DNA from: Flavobacteriales bacterium UBA6772
GTDB taxonomy: Bacteria > Bacteroidota > Bacteroidia > Flavobacteriales > UBA7430
Length of the DNA stretch: 13,073 nt
Direction: 5' to 3'
Assembly: GCA_002453265.1 (NCBI GenBank)
Contig: DKGK01000042.1
Span: 1 to 13,073 of the forward strand
The position numbers were made by a program, and so were the translations under genes. Positions 1 through 7,295 of the stretch are shown here, piece by piece (the first letter of the stretch is position 1; every line of letters begins with the position of its first letter). The notes below the pieces were generated by a model. It was not told where the DNA came from. It made no database searches and was given only the letters and a program-made list of their open reading frames with translations.

Positions 1-183
1 AACATCGAGCTTGATGTTTGCCAAACCTGCTCCGTCTTGTCCTCGGTTAACCGGCTTTTGCATTAACAGGTACATTTTATTTAAACCATAAAGGGATGTC
101 CCGTACTTTTCTTGGTAATACTCTAGTGGCTTTAGGAGGCGTATCATCGCAACTCCACACTCGTGTTTCAACTCGTCACTCAT
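1..183 (-). CDS. purF: Amidophosphoribosyltransferase, N-terminal part (runs off left edge)
   Basis: The first 61 codons of a minus-strand gene begin at the ATG at 183 and run off the left edge. The product starts MSDELKHECGVAMIRLLKPL and later reads MQKPVNRGQDGAGLANIKLD. This matches the start of Bacteroidota PurF, which transfers the glutamine amide nitrogen to PRPP and makes 5-phosphoribosylamine, the first committed step of purine synthesis. Cys9 in the HECG context would be the N-terminal nucleophile of the Ntn glutaminase domain after removal of a short propeptide, and NRGQDGAG (47-54) fits the glutaminase motif usually written HRGQEGAG. The phosphoribosyltransferase domain lies outside the window. 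purD, the next enzyme of the pathway, is about 10.5 kb away, so the genes are not clustered here. Identity is confident despite the short fragment because the whole visible stretch aligns from memory with flavobacterial PurF. Confidence 0.88.
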   Translation of the reverse strand, partial: MSDELKHECGVAMIRLLKPLEYYQEKYGTSLYGLNKMYLLMQKPVNRGQDGAGLANIKLDV

Positions 184-556
184 GGGCTTTTGGCAGTAGA
201 TTTAAAGCTGCAAGTTACAATAAATTGAAACTCGAAAATTGAATTTTAAAATTAAATTAAGCATTCTAATTCAGCTAATATAGAGCTTCAAATAACAAGT
301 CAGGATGGAAGGAAAAATGATATATGCAGAGTAAATATTTAAGCAAAAAACATTAAGAATTAGGAAACTGGAGTACGAGTATAAACTACCTATTTCTAAG
401 TAATAAATGAAAATGTATAAGAATAAACTTCATTTTCACAAAAACAGCTCTTTGCTTACATTCTCAAAAAAATAATCCTTTTTCAAAATTCAATTATTCA
501 AAATATTAAATCATTTCTAAAACCTATCTTTAACCAACAAAATCAACTGCACCAAA
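184..556. other. Gene-free spacer between divergent purF and ldcA
   Basis: This 373-nt, very AT-rich stretch separates purF (minus) from ldcA (plus). The longest ATG-led frame I find is about 22 codons (from 407) and has nothing to support it. I see no tRNA, no clear hairpin terminator and no convincing full promoter. The best -7-like word for ldcA is TATCTTTA at 525-532, one base off TAnnTTTG and without a TTG at the right distance. For purF, TAACTTGC lies on the minus strand just upstream of its start, but it is also imperfect. Promoters for both genes must lie somewhere here. The words TTCAAAAT (482-489 and 497-504) form a short direct repeat of doubtful meaning. Confidence 0.6.
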
Positions 557-1453
557 ATGAGTAATCAAATACCAAGCTTACAAGTTGGCGATAAAGTCGC
601 CATAGTTTCTTCCGCACGTAAAATAAACAAAGAAGAGCTTCACTTTGCCGAAAGAAAAATAGAATCCTGGGGACTAAAAATTGTGTTTGGTGAAAATTTA
701 TTTCAAGAAGAAAATCAATTTGCAGGTTCCGCTAAACAAAGAACTCAAGATTTACAAGTAGCATTAGACAACAAAAACATAAAAGCAATACTATTTGCGA
801 GAGGTGGTTATGGCTCAGTACAAATAGTGAATTCTATAGACTGGACAAACTTTCAAAAAAAACCAAAATGGCTTGTTGGCTTTAGCGATATTACCGTTTT
901 TCATTCGCATATACAACAGATTTTTGGGATTGCTACTTTGCATGCTCCCATGCCAATTACTTTCACTAAGAATACTGATTCGTCTTTAAACAATTTAAAA
1001 AAGATGCTTTTTGGTGATCCTGTTACCTACCAAATAGCTAGTCATCCTTATAATAAATATGGAAAAGCTGAAGCTAAAATTATAGGCGGAAATCTATCTA
1101 TTCTCTACAGCCTTTTAGGCTCTGAAAGTCAAATAAACACCTACGGTAAAATTCTATTTATAGAAGATCTGGATGAATACCTCTACCATTTAGACCGAAT
1201 GATGTACGCTCTAAAAAGAGCCGGAATGCTTGAGGATTTAGCAGGATTAATAATAGGCGGAATGAGTGATATGAAGGACAACACAATCCCTTTTGGTAAA
1301 ACAGCCAAAGAAATTATTGCTGATGCTGTTTCAGAATACAAGTTCCCTGTAGCATTTGGTTTTCCCTCAGGGCATATTGACGATAATAATCCAATTGTTT
1401 TTGGTAAGAAGATAAGGTTAGAGGTAAATGAGGAAAGTACTATTATAGCATAG
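557..1453 (+). CDS. ldcA: Murein LD-carboxypeptidase, peptidase family S66
   Basis: The 298-aa product belongs to the LD-carboxypeptidase A family (S66), which removes the terminal D-alanine from L,D-linked tetrapeptides of recycled peptidoglycan in the cytoplasm. Visible signatures are the N-terminal GDKVAIVSSA (11-20), RGGYG (82-86), the nucleophile loop GFSDIT with Ser110, the acid in LFIEDLDE (Glu203) and the C-terminal GHIDDN with His273. Together these give the Ser-Glu-His triad typical of the family. Length is normal (about 300 aa) and there is no signal peptide, as expected for a cytosolic recycling enzyme. The start is the ATG directly before SNQIPSLQVGDKVA, so the conserved GDKVA block sits near the N terminus as usual. 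The gene stands alone, divergent from purF and convergent with lysC, with 47 nt between their stop codons. Confidence 0.92.
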   Translation: MSNQIPSLQVGDKVAIVSSARKINKEELHFAERKIESWGLKIVFGENLFQEENQFAGSAKQRTQDLQVALDNKNIKAILFARGGYGSVQIVNSIDWTNFQKKPKWLVGFSDITVFHSHIQQIFGIATLHAPMPITFTKNTDSSLNNLKKMLFGDPVTYQIASHPYNKYGKAEAKIIGGNLSILYSLLGSESQINTYGKILFIEDLDEYLYHLDRMMYALKRAGMLEDLAGLIIGGMSDMKDNTIPFGKTAKEIIADAVSEYKFPVAFGFPSGHIDDNNPIVFGKKIRLEVNEESTIIA

Positions 1454-1500
1454 TATATTTTCTATTCATAATTGTCAATAAGCCAGAATTCTTTTTCATT

Positions 1501-2751
1501 TTAGCCTACAAACAAAACCTGTTTGGTGGTACGATTTTCTTGACTAAGAACAACCTCTTTACCCTTTAATATAGAAAGTTCCTGTGCCTTAGAAAAGTGA
1601 CGAATGGTGAGTAAATCTAAGTCTGTATTATACTTAATTCCATAATCTTTTGAGAGTTCCTTAACTAAGTCTACAATTTGTAAGGAATCAACATCTACAG
1701 CTAAAGAACAGGACACCGCAGCGTTTTGAACAAGATTTACTGAGGCATTGTATTTTGCTAAAACAGCAAATATTTGGGCTAAGTGGTTTTCTACTATAAA
1801 GTCTAAATCCTTTGCTGATATAGAAAGTAGCGTTTGATTTTTCTTTAAAATATAAAAAGCAGATTCTGGAACTGTAACTTCATTTTCTGAAATCCAAGTT
1901 CCTTTTTCGGATGGATTAATAAAGGATCTAATTTCTAATGGAATACACTTCAACTTTAAAGGCTGTAAGGTTTTCGGATGAATTACCGAAGCACCGTAAA
2001 ATGCAAGTTCTATAGCTTCTTGAAAGGATAGTTTTTCAATTTTTATAGGATTTGGGAAATAACGAGGATCGGCATTTAATAAGCCCGGAACATCTTTCCA
2101 GATAACGAGTTTTTTAGCTTCCAAAATACTTGCAAAAATAGCTGCACTATAATCCGAACCTTCTCTACCCAAAGTAGTCGTAAAATTCTCGGAGGTACAA
2201 CCTATAAAACCTTGTGTTATGATAAGCTTATCTCCTACAATCGCTTTTTTAATTAATGAAGTCGAAAGCTTCCAGTCTATATTCGCATCTCTATATTTAT
2301 TATCGGTTTTAATTAAATCTCTAGCATCTAACCAAGTGTTATTTAAACCAATTTCATTTAAATAAGCGCTCACCAAAGTTGTAGAAACCAGCTCTCCAAT
2401 AGAAACAATTTGATCGTATTCGTAAGAATATTCTGGTCTTGGCTCAGCTTCGAAAGCCCATTCAATTTCTACAAACAAATTACTTATAGCATTAAATATA
2501 GAATGCCCTTTTGGAAATAATTCAGTTAAAATAGTTGTGTGAAAAGACTTTACCTTTTCAAGCTTTGCAAAGCTATCGTCTTGTTTCAAATAAAAAGCCC
2601 TAGCAACCTCTTCTAACAGATTGGTTGTTTTTCCCATAGCAGAAATTACAACTACTGGATTATGCTCTTTATATTGCTTCAGAATTTTTGCTAAATTCCT
2701 TACACCTTGAGCATCTTTAACAGATGCACCTCCAAATTTAAAAACTTTCAT
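1501..2751 (-). CDS. lysC: Aspartate kinase (monofunctional)
   Basis: The 416-aa product phosphorylates L-aspartate with ATP, the first step towards lysine/diaminopimelate, threonine and methionine. The amino-acid-kinase domain covers about residues 1-280, with the opening KFGGAS (5-10), SIGELVST (117-124), TTLGREGSDYSA (192-203), WKDVPGLLNADPR (218-230) and ELAFYGASVIHPKT (248-261). A regulatory ACT region follows from about residue 300 to the end. At 416 aa the protein is somewhat shorter than the roughly 450-aa LysC of enterobacteria, which fits the compact monofunctional form I recall from flavobacteria. There is no fused homoserine dehydrogenase. The upstream TACATTTG promoter word leaves only a short leader, so there is no room for a lysine riboswitch, and feedback control would act through the ACT region. 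Which amino acid inhibits it cannot be read from the sequence. Confidence 0.92.
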   Translation of the reverse strand: MKVFKFGGASVKDAQGVRNLAKILKQYKEHNPVVVISAMGKTTNLLEEVARAFYLKQDDSFAKLEKVKSFHTTILTELFPKGHSIFNAISNLFVEIEWAFEAEPRPEYSYEYDQIVSIGELVSTTLVSAYLNEIGLNNTWLDARDLIKTDNKYRDANIDWKLSTSLIKKAIVGDKLIITQGFIGCTSENFTTTLGREGSDYSAAIFASILEAKKLVIWKDVPGLLNADPRYFPNPIKIEKLSFQEAIELAFYGASVIHPKTLQPLKLKCIPLEIRSFINPSEKGTWISENEVTVPESAFYILKKNQTLLSISAKDLDFIVENHLAQIFAVLAKYNASVNLVQNAAVSCSLAVDVDSLQIVDLVKELSKDYGIKYNTDLDLLTIRHFSKAQELSILKGKEVVLSQENRTTKQVLFVG

Positions 2752-2768
2752 TTCGAAATAATTTGAAG

Positions 2769-2799
2769 CAAATGTAACTATTTATAGAATCTTAAATAA
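2769..2799 (-). promoter_or_regulatory. Candidate Bacteroidota-type promoter of the aspartate kinase gene
   Basis: On the minus strand TACATTTG (2776-2769) is a perfect match to the Bacteroidota -7 consensus TAnnTTTG. It ends 17 nt before the aspartate kinase ATG. A degenerate -33 element, TTA (2799-2797), lies 20 nt upstream of it. The position and the -7 match are good; the -33 match is weak. The predicted leader is very short. Confidence 0.45.
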
Positions 2800-2920
2800 G
2801 TATCAAAATGAAATATTTCATATATATTAATAGTCTAAACAACCTGATAACTTTTATTACTATCGGATGAAATTTTGGGAGATTTAATGGGGTAGTTTCT
2901 GCCAGTTATAGATTGGGTAG

Positions 2921-3208
2921 AGACCTGGATTTAATTGGAAATCTAATAAGTATGGAGACTTATATATTATTGTTGAAATTCCAAATAACACCCTATATGT
3001 CTTACACTTAGATACCGATTAAACTATAAAATATTTTGTGAAAAACAAAAACAGAGTATATTATGTATTATTGCCTATAGGAGAATGGGATTCTGGAAGG
3101 ATTAAATTCCAAAAAAAAGATTCTAAGAATACCGAAATATTTCAAATTTCATTAATGATGGTCGGCATCATTAATGAAATTTGTAATTCGATTAACTACT
3201 GTATTTAA
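2921..3208 (+). pseudogene. Decayed reading frame of unknown family
   Basis: One plus-strand frame reads protein-like sequence from 2921 (RPGFNWKSNKYGDLYIIVEI and onward) to a TAA at 3020-3022. It then continues in the same frame through TIKYFVKNKNRVYYVLLPIG and EWDSGRIKFQKKDSKNTEIF to a final TAA at 3206. Composition on both sides of the inner stop looks like a folded soluble protein, with alternating hydrophobic and charged residues, and the join LHLDTD-stop-TIKYF reads naturally if the stop was once a lysine or glutamine codon. Further stops at 2909, 2918 and 2885 block the frame upstream, and no credible start is visible. The final part runs into the perfect inverted repeat at 3143-3183, so the original C terminus is probably lost or altered. 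I do not recognise the family. This may be a gene remnant; chance coding is the alternative. Confidence 0.35.
3143..3183. repeat. Perfect 18-bp inverted repeat with 5-nt loop
   Basis: The left arm CAAATTTCATTAATGATG (3143-3160) and the right arm CATCATTAATGAAATTTG (3166-3183) are exact reverse complements around the loop GTCGG (3161-3165). The stem is long but AT-rich, with only four G or C per arm. It lies 61 nt beyond the stop of the large T9SS cargo gene in its direction of transcription, so it could end or stabilise that transcript. Neither flank carries a clear run of T, so it is not a typical intrinsic terminator. A remnant of a small mobile palindromic element or a dyad protein-binding site is also possible. 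Confidence 0.75.
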
Positions 3209-3243
3209 CTTAGAGCCTTTTTATATCGGATAAATTAAAATCA

Positions 3244-6200
3244 CTATTTAAATAAGTGAACTGAACCTTTATAAATATCTACTTCTTCGGTTACTTTATT
3301 CCCAACTTCTAGCACATAGAAATAAACACCCACAGCTAATTCATCATTTTGGTGGCTCGATTGTCCGTCCCACCACTTATTGTCTAAACCATAACTACCA
3401 TTTCTATATACTTCATCTCCCCAACGATTATAAACACTCATATTGGCATAACTATAATATTCTGAAGTTAAGCCATCAATAAAGAATATATCATTCATGT
3501 CATCAGCATTTGCCGTAATAACATTCGGAATGATAAGGTCGCACATAAACAATACATCAAACTCAATGATAGAGTCGCAGGCAGTATAAGCCAAAGTGTA
3601 TTCTCCATATTCTGAAACTGTCAAACTCGTTTCTTGTCCTAAAGGGTTAGAGAAATTGGCAAAACTAGGACCTGATATTTGCATCCATCCTACATCTAAA
3701 CCAAAGGATTCTACAAACATTTCTGCATCGAACTCACAACGTAATAACTCATCGGTATGAACAATAGGAAGCTCTTGAGCAAACTCTACTGATACAGTAT
3801 CGGATGTATTGCAACCCATAATTGTAAATTCTACCTGATAAGTTCCAAAGGAATTAACCTCAAAAGAAACCCCGTCTTCAACCATATCGCTATACTCTGT
3901 AATTGTATGATTTGGCTGTGAAACTAGGCCCCAAAGGCCACCAGTAGGCGATGGATTGTCTAATTCGAAATCTACATCAAAGGCACAAACTTGTCTCCCT
4001 GGAGAAGTGATTACAGGATCTACAGAAATAAAATTAACTTCTACAGAATCTTTACCTTCACAAAAATCTATGGTGTAAGTCATAGTATAAGTACCAAAGT
4101 CAGCAGCTAATAAATTTATTGCTTCGTCAGTTGGGTCTCCTAAAATTTGGATTGAATCGCCTATAGAAATAGTCCAAAGTCCAGAATTATCGGTAGGATT
4201 ATCTACGGAAATAATGTTTTCCAAAGAACAAATTACATCTTCTGGAGTTTCTATAATAGGATTTACAATTTCAAAATCTAATTCTACCTCTCCTTCATAA
4301 CCACAATCGTTGTCAATAAACTCAAAAACATAATCGCCTATTTCACTTACCGTAATCTCAGGATTTAAGGCTTCAGTATTAGGATCGAAATTTACGATAG
4401 AACCTTCTGGTAATTCTGTTACCGCCCAAACACCTCCTCCAGGAGGAACATTTGTAGCTTCTAATAAGAAGTTATCGTCACATAATATGACTGCATCTGC
4501 AGAAAGAACTGGCGTGCCATACACATCAACCATAAACTCTTCGGTATATTCACAACCGTAGCTATCTAAAATAGTCATTACGTAATTATGCTCACCTGCG
4601 TTATATGGCTGTACAGACACCATAGTCGAATCGTATAAGATTACAGAAGAAGGCTCTTCGGCACAGTACCAAGAGAAACTTAAAATTGTTGGGACTAAGG
4701 AATCAACGATAGCAGGTTCAGAATTTTCTTCATCTTGAAGAGTCATAGATATGCTCCAACCACAAATAAATCCATTATCAATCAATAAGTTATCCGTTAC
4801 AGTAAGTACCCATGTACCATTTGGACTACTACCAGCAAAATCAGAAAAACTGCCTACAGGAGTATAAGATCCTGGAATCATTGACTGACCACCATTAATT
4901 GGAGCATTCATAGTATTTCCCCCTTCGTTAGCAAAAGTACCGAAAGTTGGAGTTATAGACCAACAGTATTGCCAACATTCACCGGAGATTTCTTCACTAT
5001 TTCCATCAATGGCATCTCCAAGCCAAGTGCCTCCACCAGATTGATCAAATAATTGGACTAATGTTCCATTAGGTGCAGTTAGAGATACATCTAAATCTCC
5101 TATATAAGAATGCTCTATGTCTACACAAACTTCTGTAAAATCATTTCCATCTAGGACAGCATCAGATTCGTAAGCACTTATCTCTAAATTAGACTCGTAG
5201 GACTCTAATCCATCCGGCAAATATATTGGTTCAGCAAAATCAACACCTGTTTCGATTACATCCTCATAAACTAGCCAAGTAACGGGCTCGAAAAAAGTAG
5301 AAATAACAACACCATTAGTGTCTAATAAACCACTATAAGCTTCTAACTCCGTACCGGGACAAACTTCTGTTTCTGTTGGAGGGATAATAGAGGTTAAGAT
5401 TTCTGGATGATCTTTAATTGCAGTATAACTAAAGGTTTGGATACAGTCGTTTATATCTGTAACTATTAAAGTTATTTCCGACTCATTCATCTCATCATAA
5501 ATCTGAGATACTTGCTGTCCGGACTGAACTACAGCACCATCGTTAAAAGTCCATTCGAAAGTTGTGGTTACATCAGATTGTTCGTAAAATGTATTATTGT
5601 CGAAATAATTAGTCTCTACTTCCAACTCCAATTCATAACAAATATTTATTTCGTTATCAGCGTTTATATTATCGCTAGAAATTACGTTTACAGTATAATC
5701 TTGACAAGGGTATTGACAGTTAATTTCTGCAAACCAACCATCGTTTTCTAAATTCCCTGGAGAAGTAAACTGAATAGTTAAACAACCAGTTGGATTCGTT
5801 TCTGATGCCATAATAACTCCAGGATCAGGATCGTTAGGGCTGTCGAAAGAGTACAAGACATCAGCAGCAGTAGAAGAACCATCGTAAATAGTAAAAGTAC
5901 AGGAACTAAAATTACTACCTCCTAAGTTGAAATCGAAAAATGTGATACCTGTACTTAATTCTGGGTCGGTACTACAGATTGTCATTGTATAGTTTTCACC
6001 GCCATCGAAATCCCCATTAGCTCCACCAGAATCGTAAAAATAACCTGTACAAACAGCTACATCGTTAGGTCCCATATAAACATTAGGTCCTTGTACTTCT
6101 ACAGGTTGAACAATTTCACAACCCAAAGAATCAGTTATCGTAAGAATATAAAGCCCTGGAGCAACTCCAGACAAATTTTGGTTTGTAGCACCATTAGACC

Positions 6201-6732
6201 ATTCAAAAGTAAAAGGAGGGTTTCCTCCATATGTAGTAATAGTAGCACCTCCATTAGTAGCCACATCGCTAGAAGCAGTTATAACTTCGTAGTCTGCTCT
6301 AAAACAAAAACAATCATCTACTGAACTTGGCAATGTAAATTCTTCTGAATTACCAGAACCATTCGGAGCAGAACCGTCATTATCAATCAACGTATTGAAT
6401 CCGCCACAAATACCTACGGTATACCAAGAACCGTTACCCCAACCATCATTTCCAGAATCGTAGGCATTAAAAGTATAAGTGCCACCTTCTTGCAAACAAA
6501 CTTCAGTAGAATTATACACAAAATTTGCTGCATAAGTAAATGGGTTCGTAGCATAAACATTCCCACCGGCATCTTGAATATCCCAAGTAACCTGACCTAC
6601 AGGGACAACTTGTGTAAAAGAAAGAGAAACGACTACTCCAACTTCGCCATCGGAGCAAATGGTTCCATCTTGAGCGTAACTAGCAAGTGTATTTAAAACT
6701 ACACAGCATAAAAGGATTAGTGCTTTTTTCAT
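3244..6732 (-). CDS. Large secreted mosaic protein with T9SS type B sorting domain (SprB, CUB-like, PKD-like, P-domain)
   Basis: The 1162-aa product is built for export. It has a signal peptide (1-21, cleavage after ASYA) and ends with a 'gliding motility-associated' / type B T9SS sorting domain from about 1064 (LIIPNVITANADDMNDIFFI, then YNRWGDEVYR at 1101-1110 and GVYFYVLEV). It should therefore cross the outer membrane through T9SS and be released or attached to the surface. Between these lie a Cys-containing N-terminal domain with DSGNDGWGNGSWY (92-104), an SprB repeat (about 148-210, FEWSNGATNQNLSGVAPGLY), a CUB-like domain (about 228-343), a PKD-like domain (about 385-436), a proprotein-convertase P-domain (about 505-665, with IEHSYIGDLDVSLTAPNGT and PNGTWVLTVTDN) and four degenerate tandem repeats (about 743-1060). 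No catalytic domain is visible, so an adhesive or scaffolding role is inferred. It follows the 141-aa gene after 6 nt, with its ribosome-binding region in or next to the end of that gene, so co-expression is likely. Confidence 0.88.
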   Translation of the reverse strand: MKKALILLCCVVLNTLASYAQDGTICSDGEVGVVVSLSFTQVVPVGQVTWDIQDAGGNVYATNPFTYAANFVYNSTEVCLQEGGTYTFNAYDSGNDGWGNGSWYTVGICGGFNTLIDNDGSAPNGSGNSEEFTLPSSVDDCFCFRADYEVITASSDVATNGGATITTYGGNPPFTFEWSNGATNQNLSGVAPGLYILTITDSLGCEIVQPVEVQGPNVYMGPNDVAVCTGYFYDSGGANGDFDGGENYTMTICSTDPELSTGITFFDFNLGGSNFSSCTFTIYDGSSTAADVLYSFDSPNDPDPGVIMASETNPTGCLTIQFTSPGNLENDGWFAEINCQYPCQDYTVNVISSDNINADNEINICYELELEVETNYFDNNTFYEQSDVTTTFEWTFNDGAVVQSGQQVSQIYDEMNESEITLIVTDINDCIQTFSYTAIKDHPEILTSIIPPTETEVCPGTELEAYSGLLDTNGVVISTFFEPVTWLVYEDVIETGVDFAEPIYLPDGLESYESNLEISAYESDAVLDGNDFTEVCVDIEHSYIGDLDVSLTAPNGTLVQLFDQSGGGTWLGDAIDGNSEEISGECWQYCWSITPTFGTFANEGGNTMNAPINGGQSMIPGSYTPVGSFSDFAGSSPNGTWVLTVTDNLLIDNGFICGWSISMTLQDEENSEPAIVDSLVPTILSFSWYCAEEPSSVILYDSTMVSVQPYNAGEHNYVMTILDSYGCEYTEEFMVDVYGTPVLSADAVILCDDNFLLEATNVPPGGGVWAVTELPEGSIVNFDPNTEALNPEITVSEIGDYVFEFIDNDCGYEGEVELDFEIVNPIIETPEDVICSLENIISVDNPTDNSGLWTISIGDSIQILGDPTDEAINLLAADFGTYTMTYTIDFCEGKDSVEVNFISVDPVITSPGRQVCAFDVDFELDNPSPTGGLWGLVSQPNHTITEYSDMVEDGVSFEVNSFGTYQVEFTIMGCNTSDTVSVEFAQELPIVHTDELLRCEFDAEMFVESFGLDVGWMQISGPSFANFSNPLGQETSLTVSEYGEYTLAYTACDSIIEFDVLFMCDLIIPNVITANADDMNDIFFIDGLTSEYYSYANMSVYNRWGDEVYRNGSYGLDNKWWDGQSSHQNDELAVGVYFYVLEVGNKVTEEVDIYKGSVHLFK

Positions 6733-6738
6733 GATCTG

Positions 6739-7164
6739 TTAGTTAATTTCATTAAATAACGCATATATCTGATTCTTGCTTTTTAAATAAACAAGTATAT
6801 TCGAATCTCCTAAACGATAGGTATTGGTTTTATTTTCTTTAAAAACCACATCGAACAGAAGAATATTAAAATTCGTTTGGTTAATTGTAGCAGGTAAGAT
6901 GTGTCCTTGAGGAATATTTAGCAATTCCAAAAGATCTGGGAATTGGCTTAATTTCTCTGCTGGAATTTCATCGAGCTGATTTAAAGTATAAGAATTACCT
7001 ACATAAAAGTTCAAATATGCGAGTTTTGAAGGGTTCGTTTGATATAAATTTTCTAAAAATTCAGCTTCATAACGAAACAACAAACGACTATCGAAAGTAG
7101 ATTTTTGTTGCGCAGAGAGGCTTAATGCAAATAATGCACAAAGTAAAAAGAGTAGTTTTTTCAT
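6739..7164 (-). CDS. Small exported protein of unknown function, first gene of the T9SS cargo unit
   Basis: The 141-aa product starts at the ATG at 7164 with a clear signal peptide (MKKLLFLLCALFALSLSAQQ, probably cut after LSA). A TTG two codons upstream is possible but adds nothing. The mature part (about 120 aa) has no cysteine, no transmembrane segment and no lipobox, so it is predicted to be periplasmic or secreted. It contains YLNFYVGNSYTLNQLDEIPA and the hydrophobic stretch TNFNILLFDVVF, and no sorting domain is visible. I do not recognise the family. It lies 6 nt upstream of the large T9SS cargo gene and shares the upstream promoter candidate, so a joint role (chaperone, partner or accessory to the cargo) is an inference from context only. 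Confidence 0.8.
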   Translation of the reverse strand: MKKLLFLLCALFALSLSAQQKSTFDSRLLFRYEAEFLENLYQTNPSKLAYLNFYVGNSYTLNQLDEIPAEKLSQFPDLLELLNIPQGHILPATINQTNFNILLFDVVFKENKTNTYRLGDSNILVYLKSKNQIYALFNEIN

Positions 7165-7228
7165 AGTCAAAATACTGACGCCAAGATTTTAAGTAAAATG
7201 AAATTTATATTTCCGATTGGCAGGACGA

Positions 7229-7259
7229 CAAATATAACTTTTTTTAGCAGCCGAAGCAA
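7229..7259 (-). promoter_or_regulatory. Candidate Bacteroidota-type promoter of the exported-protein/T9SS cargo operon
   Basis: On the minus strand TTG (7259-7257) is followed after exactly 20 nt by TATATTTG (7236-7229). This fits the TTG / TAnnTTTG pattern of flavobacterial housekeeping promoters at both elements and in spacing. The -7 word ends about 64 nt before the ATG of the 141-aa gene, giving a leader of roughly 60 nt. It is the best promoter match I found in the window. It sits in the 131-nt divergent gap with lepA, whose own promoter I cannot identify with confidence. Confidence 0.6.
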
Positions 7260-7295
7260 TTTAGTATTTGCTTCAAATAGTTTAATATTGCAGTA

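Noticed and set aside
407..475. 22-codon frame in the purF-ldcA spacer
   Set aside because: It is too short, with lysine-rich composition expected from AT-rich DNA, and no ribosome-binding or promoter support.
2752..2830. Lysine riboswitch upstream of the aspartate kinase gene
   Set aside because: The likely -7 element ends 17 nt before the start codon, so the leader is too short, and no riboswitch-like pairing is seen.
3020..3022. Programmed stop-codon readthrough or recoding in the plus-strand frame
   Set aside because: Several other stops precede it, there is no credible start, and no downstream structure is specific to this codon. Simple decay explains it better.
5512..6696. Three plus-strand open frames (5512-5751, 6091-6324, 6490-6696)
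   Set aside because: They lie antisense inside the 1162-aa T9SS cargo gene, whose domains are recognisable across the whole stretch. Their translations look like low-complexity shadow sequence.
7165..7170. TTG start two codons upstream of the 141-aa exported protein
   Set aside because: The ATG at 7164 gives a typical MKKLLF signal peptide, and the TTG adds no conserved sequence.
7283..7290. TAATATTG as a lepA -7 element
   Set aside because: It has one mismatch to TAnnTTTG, lies only 5 nt before the start codon and has no TTG at a suitable distance upstream.
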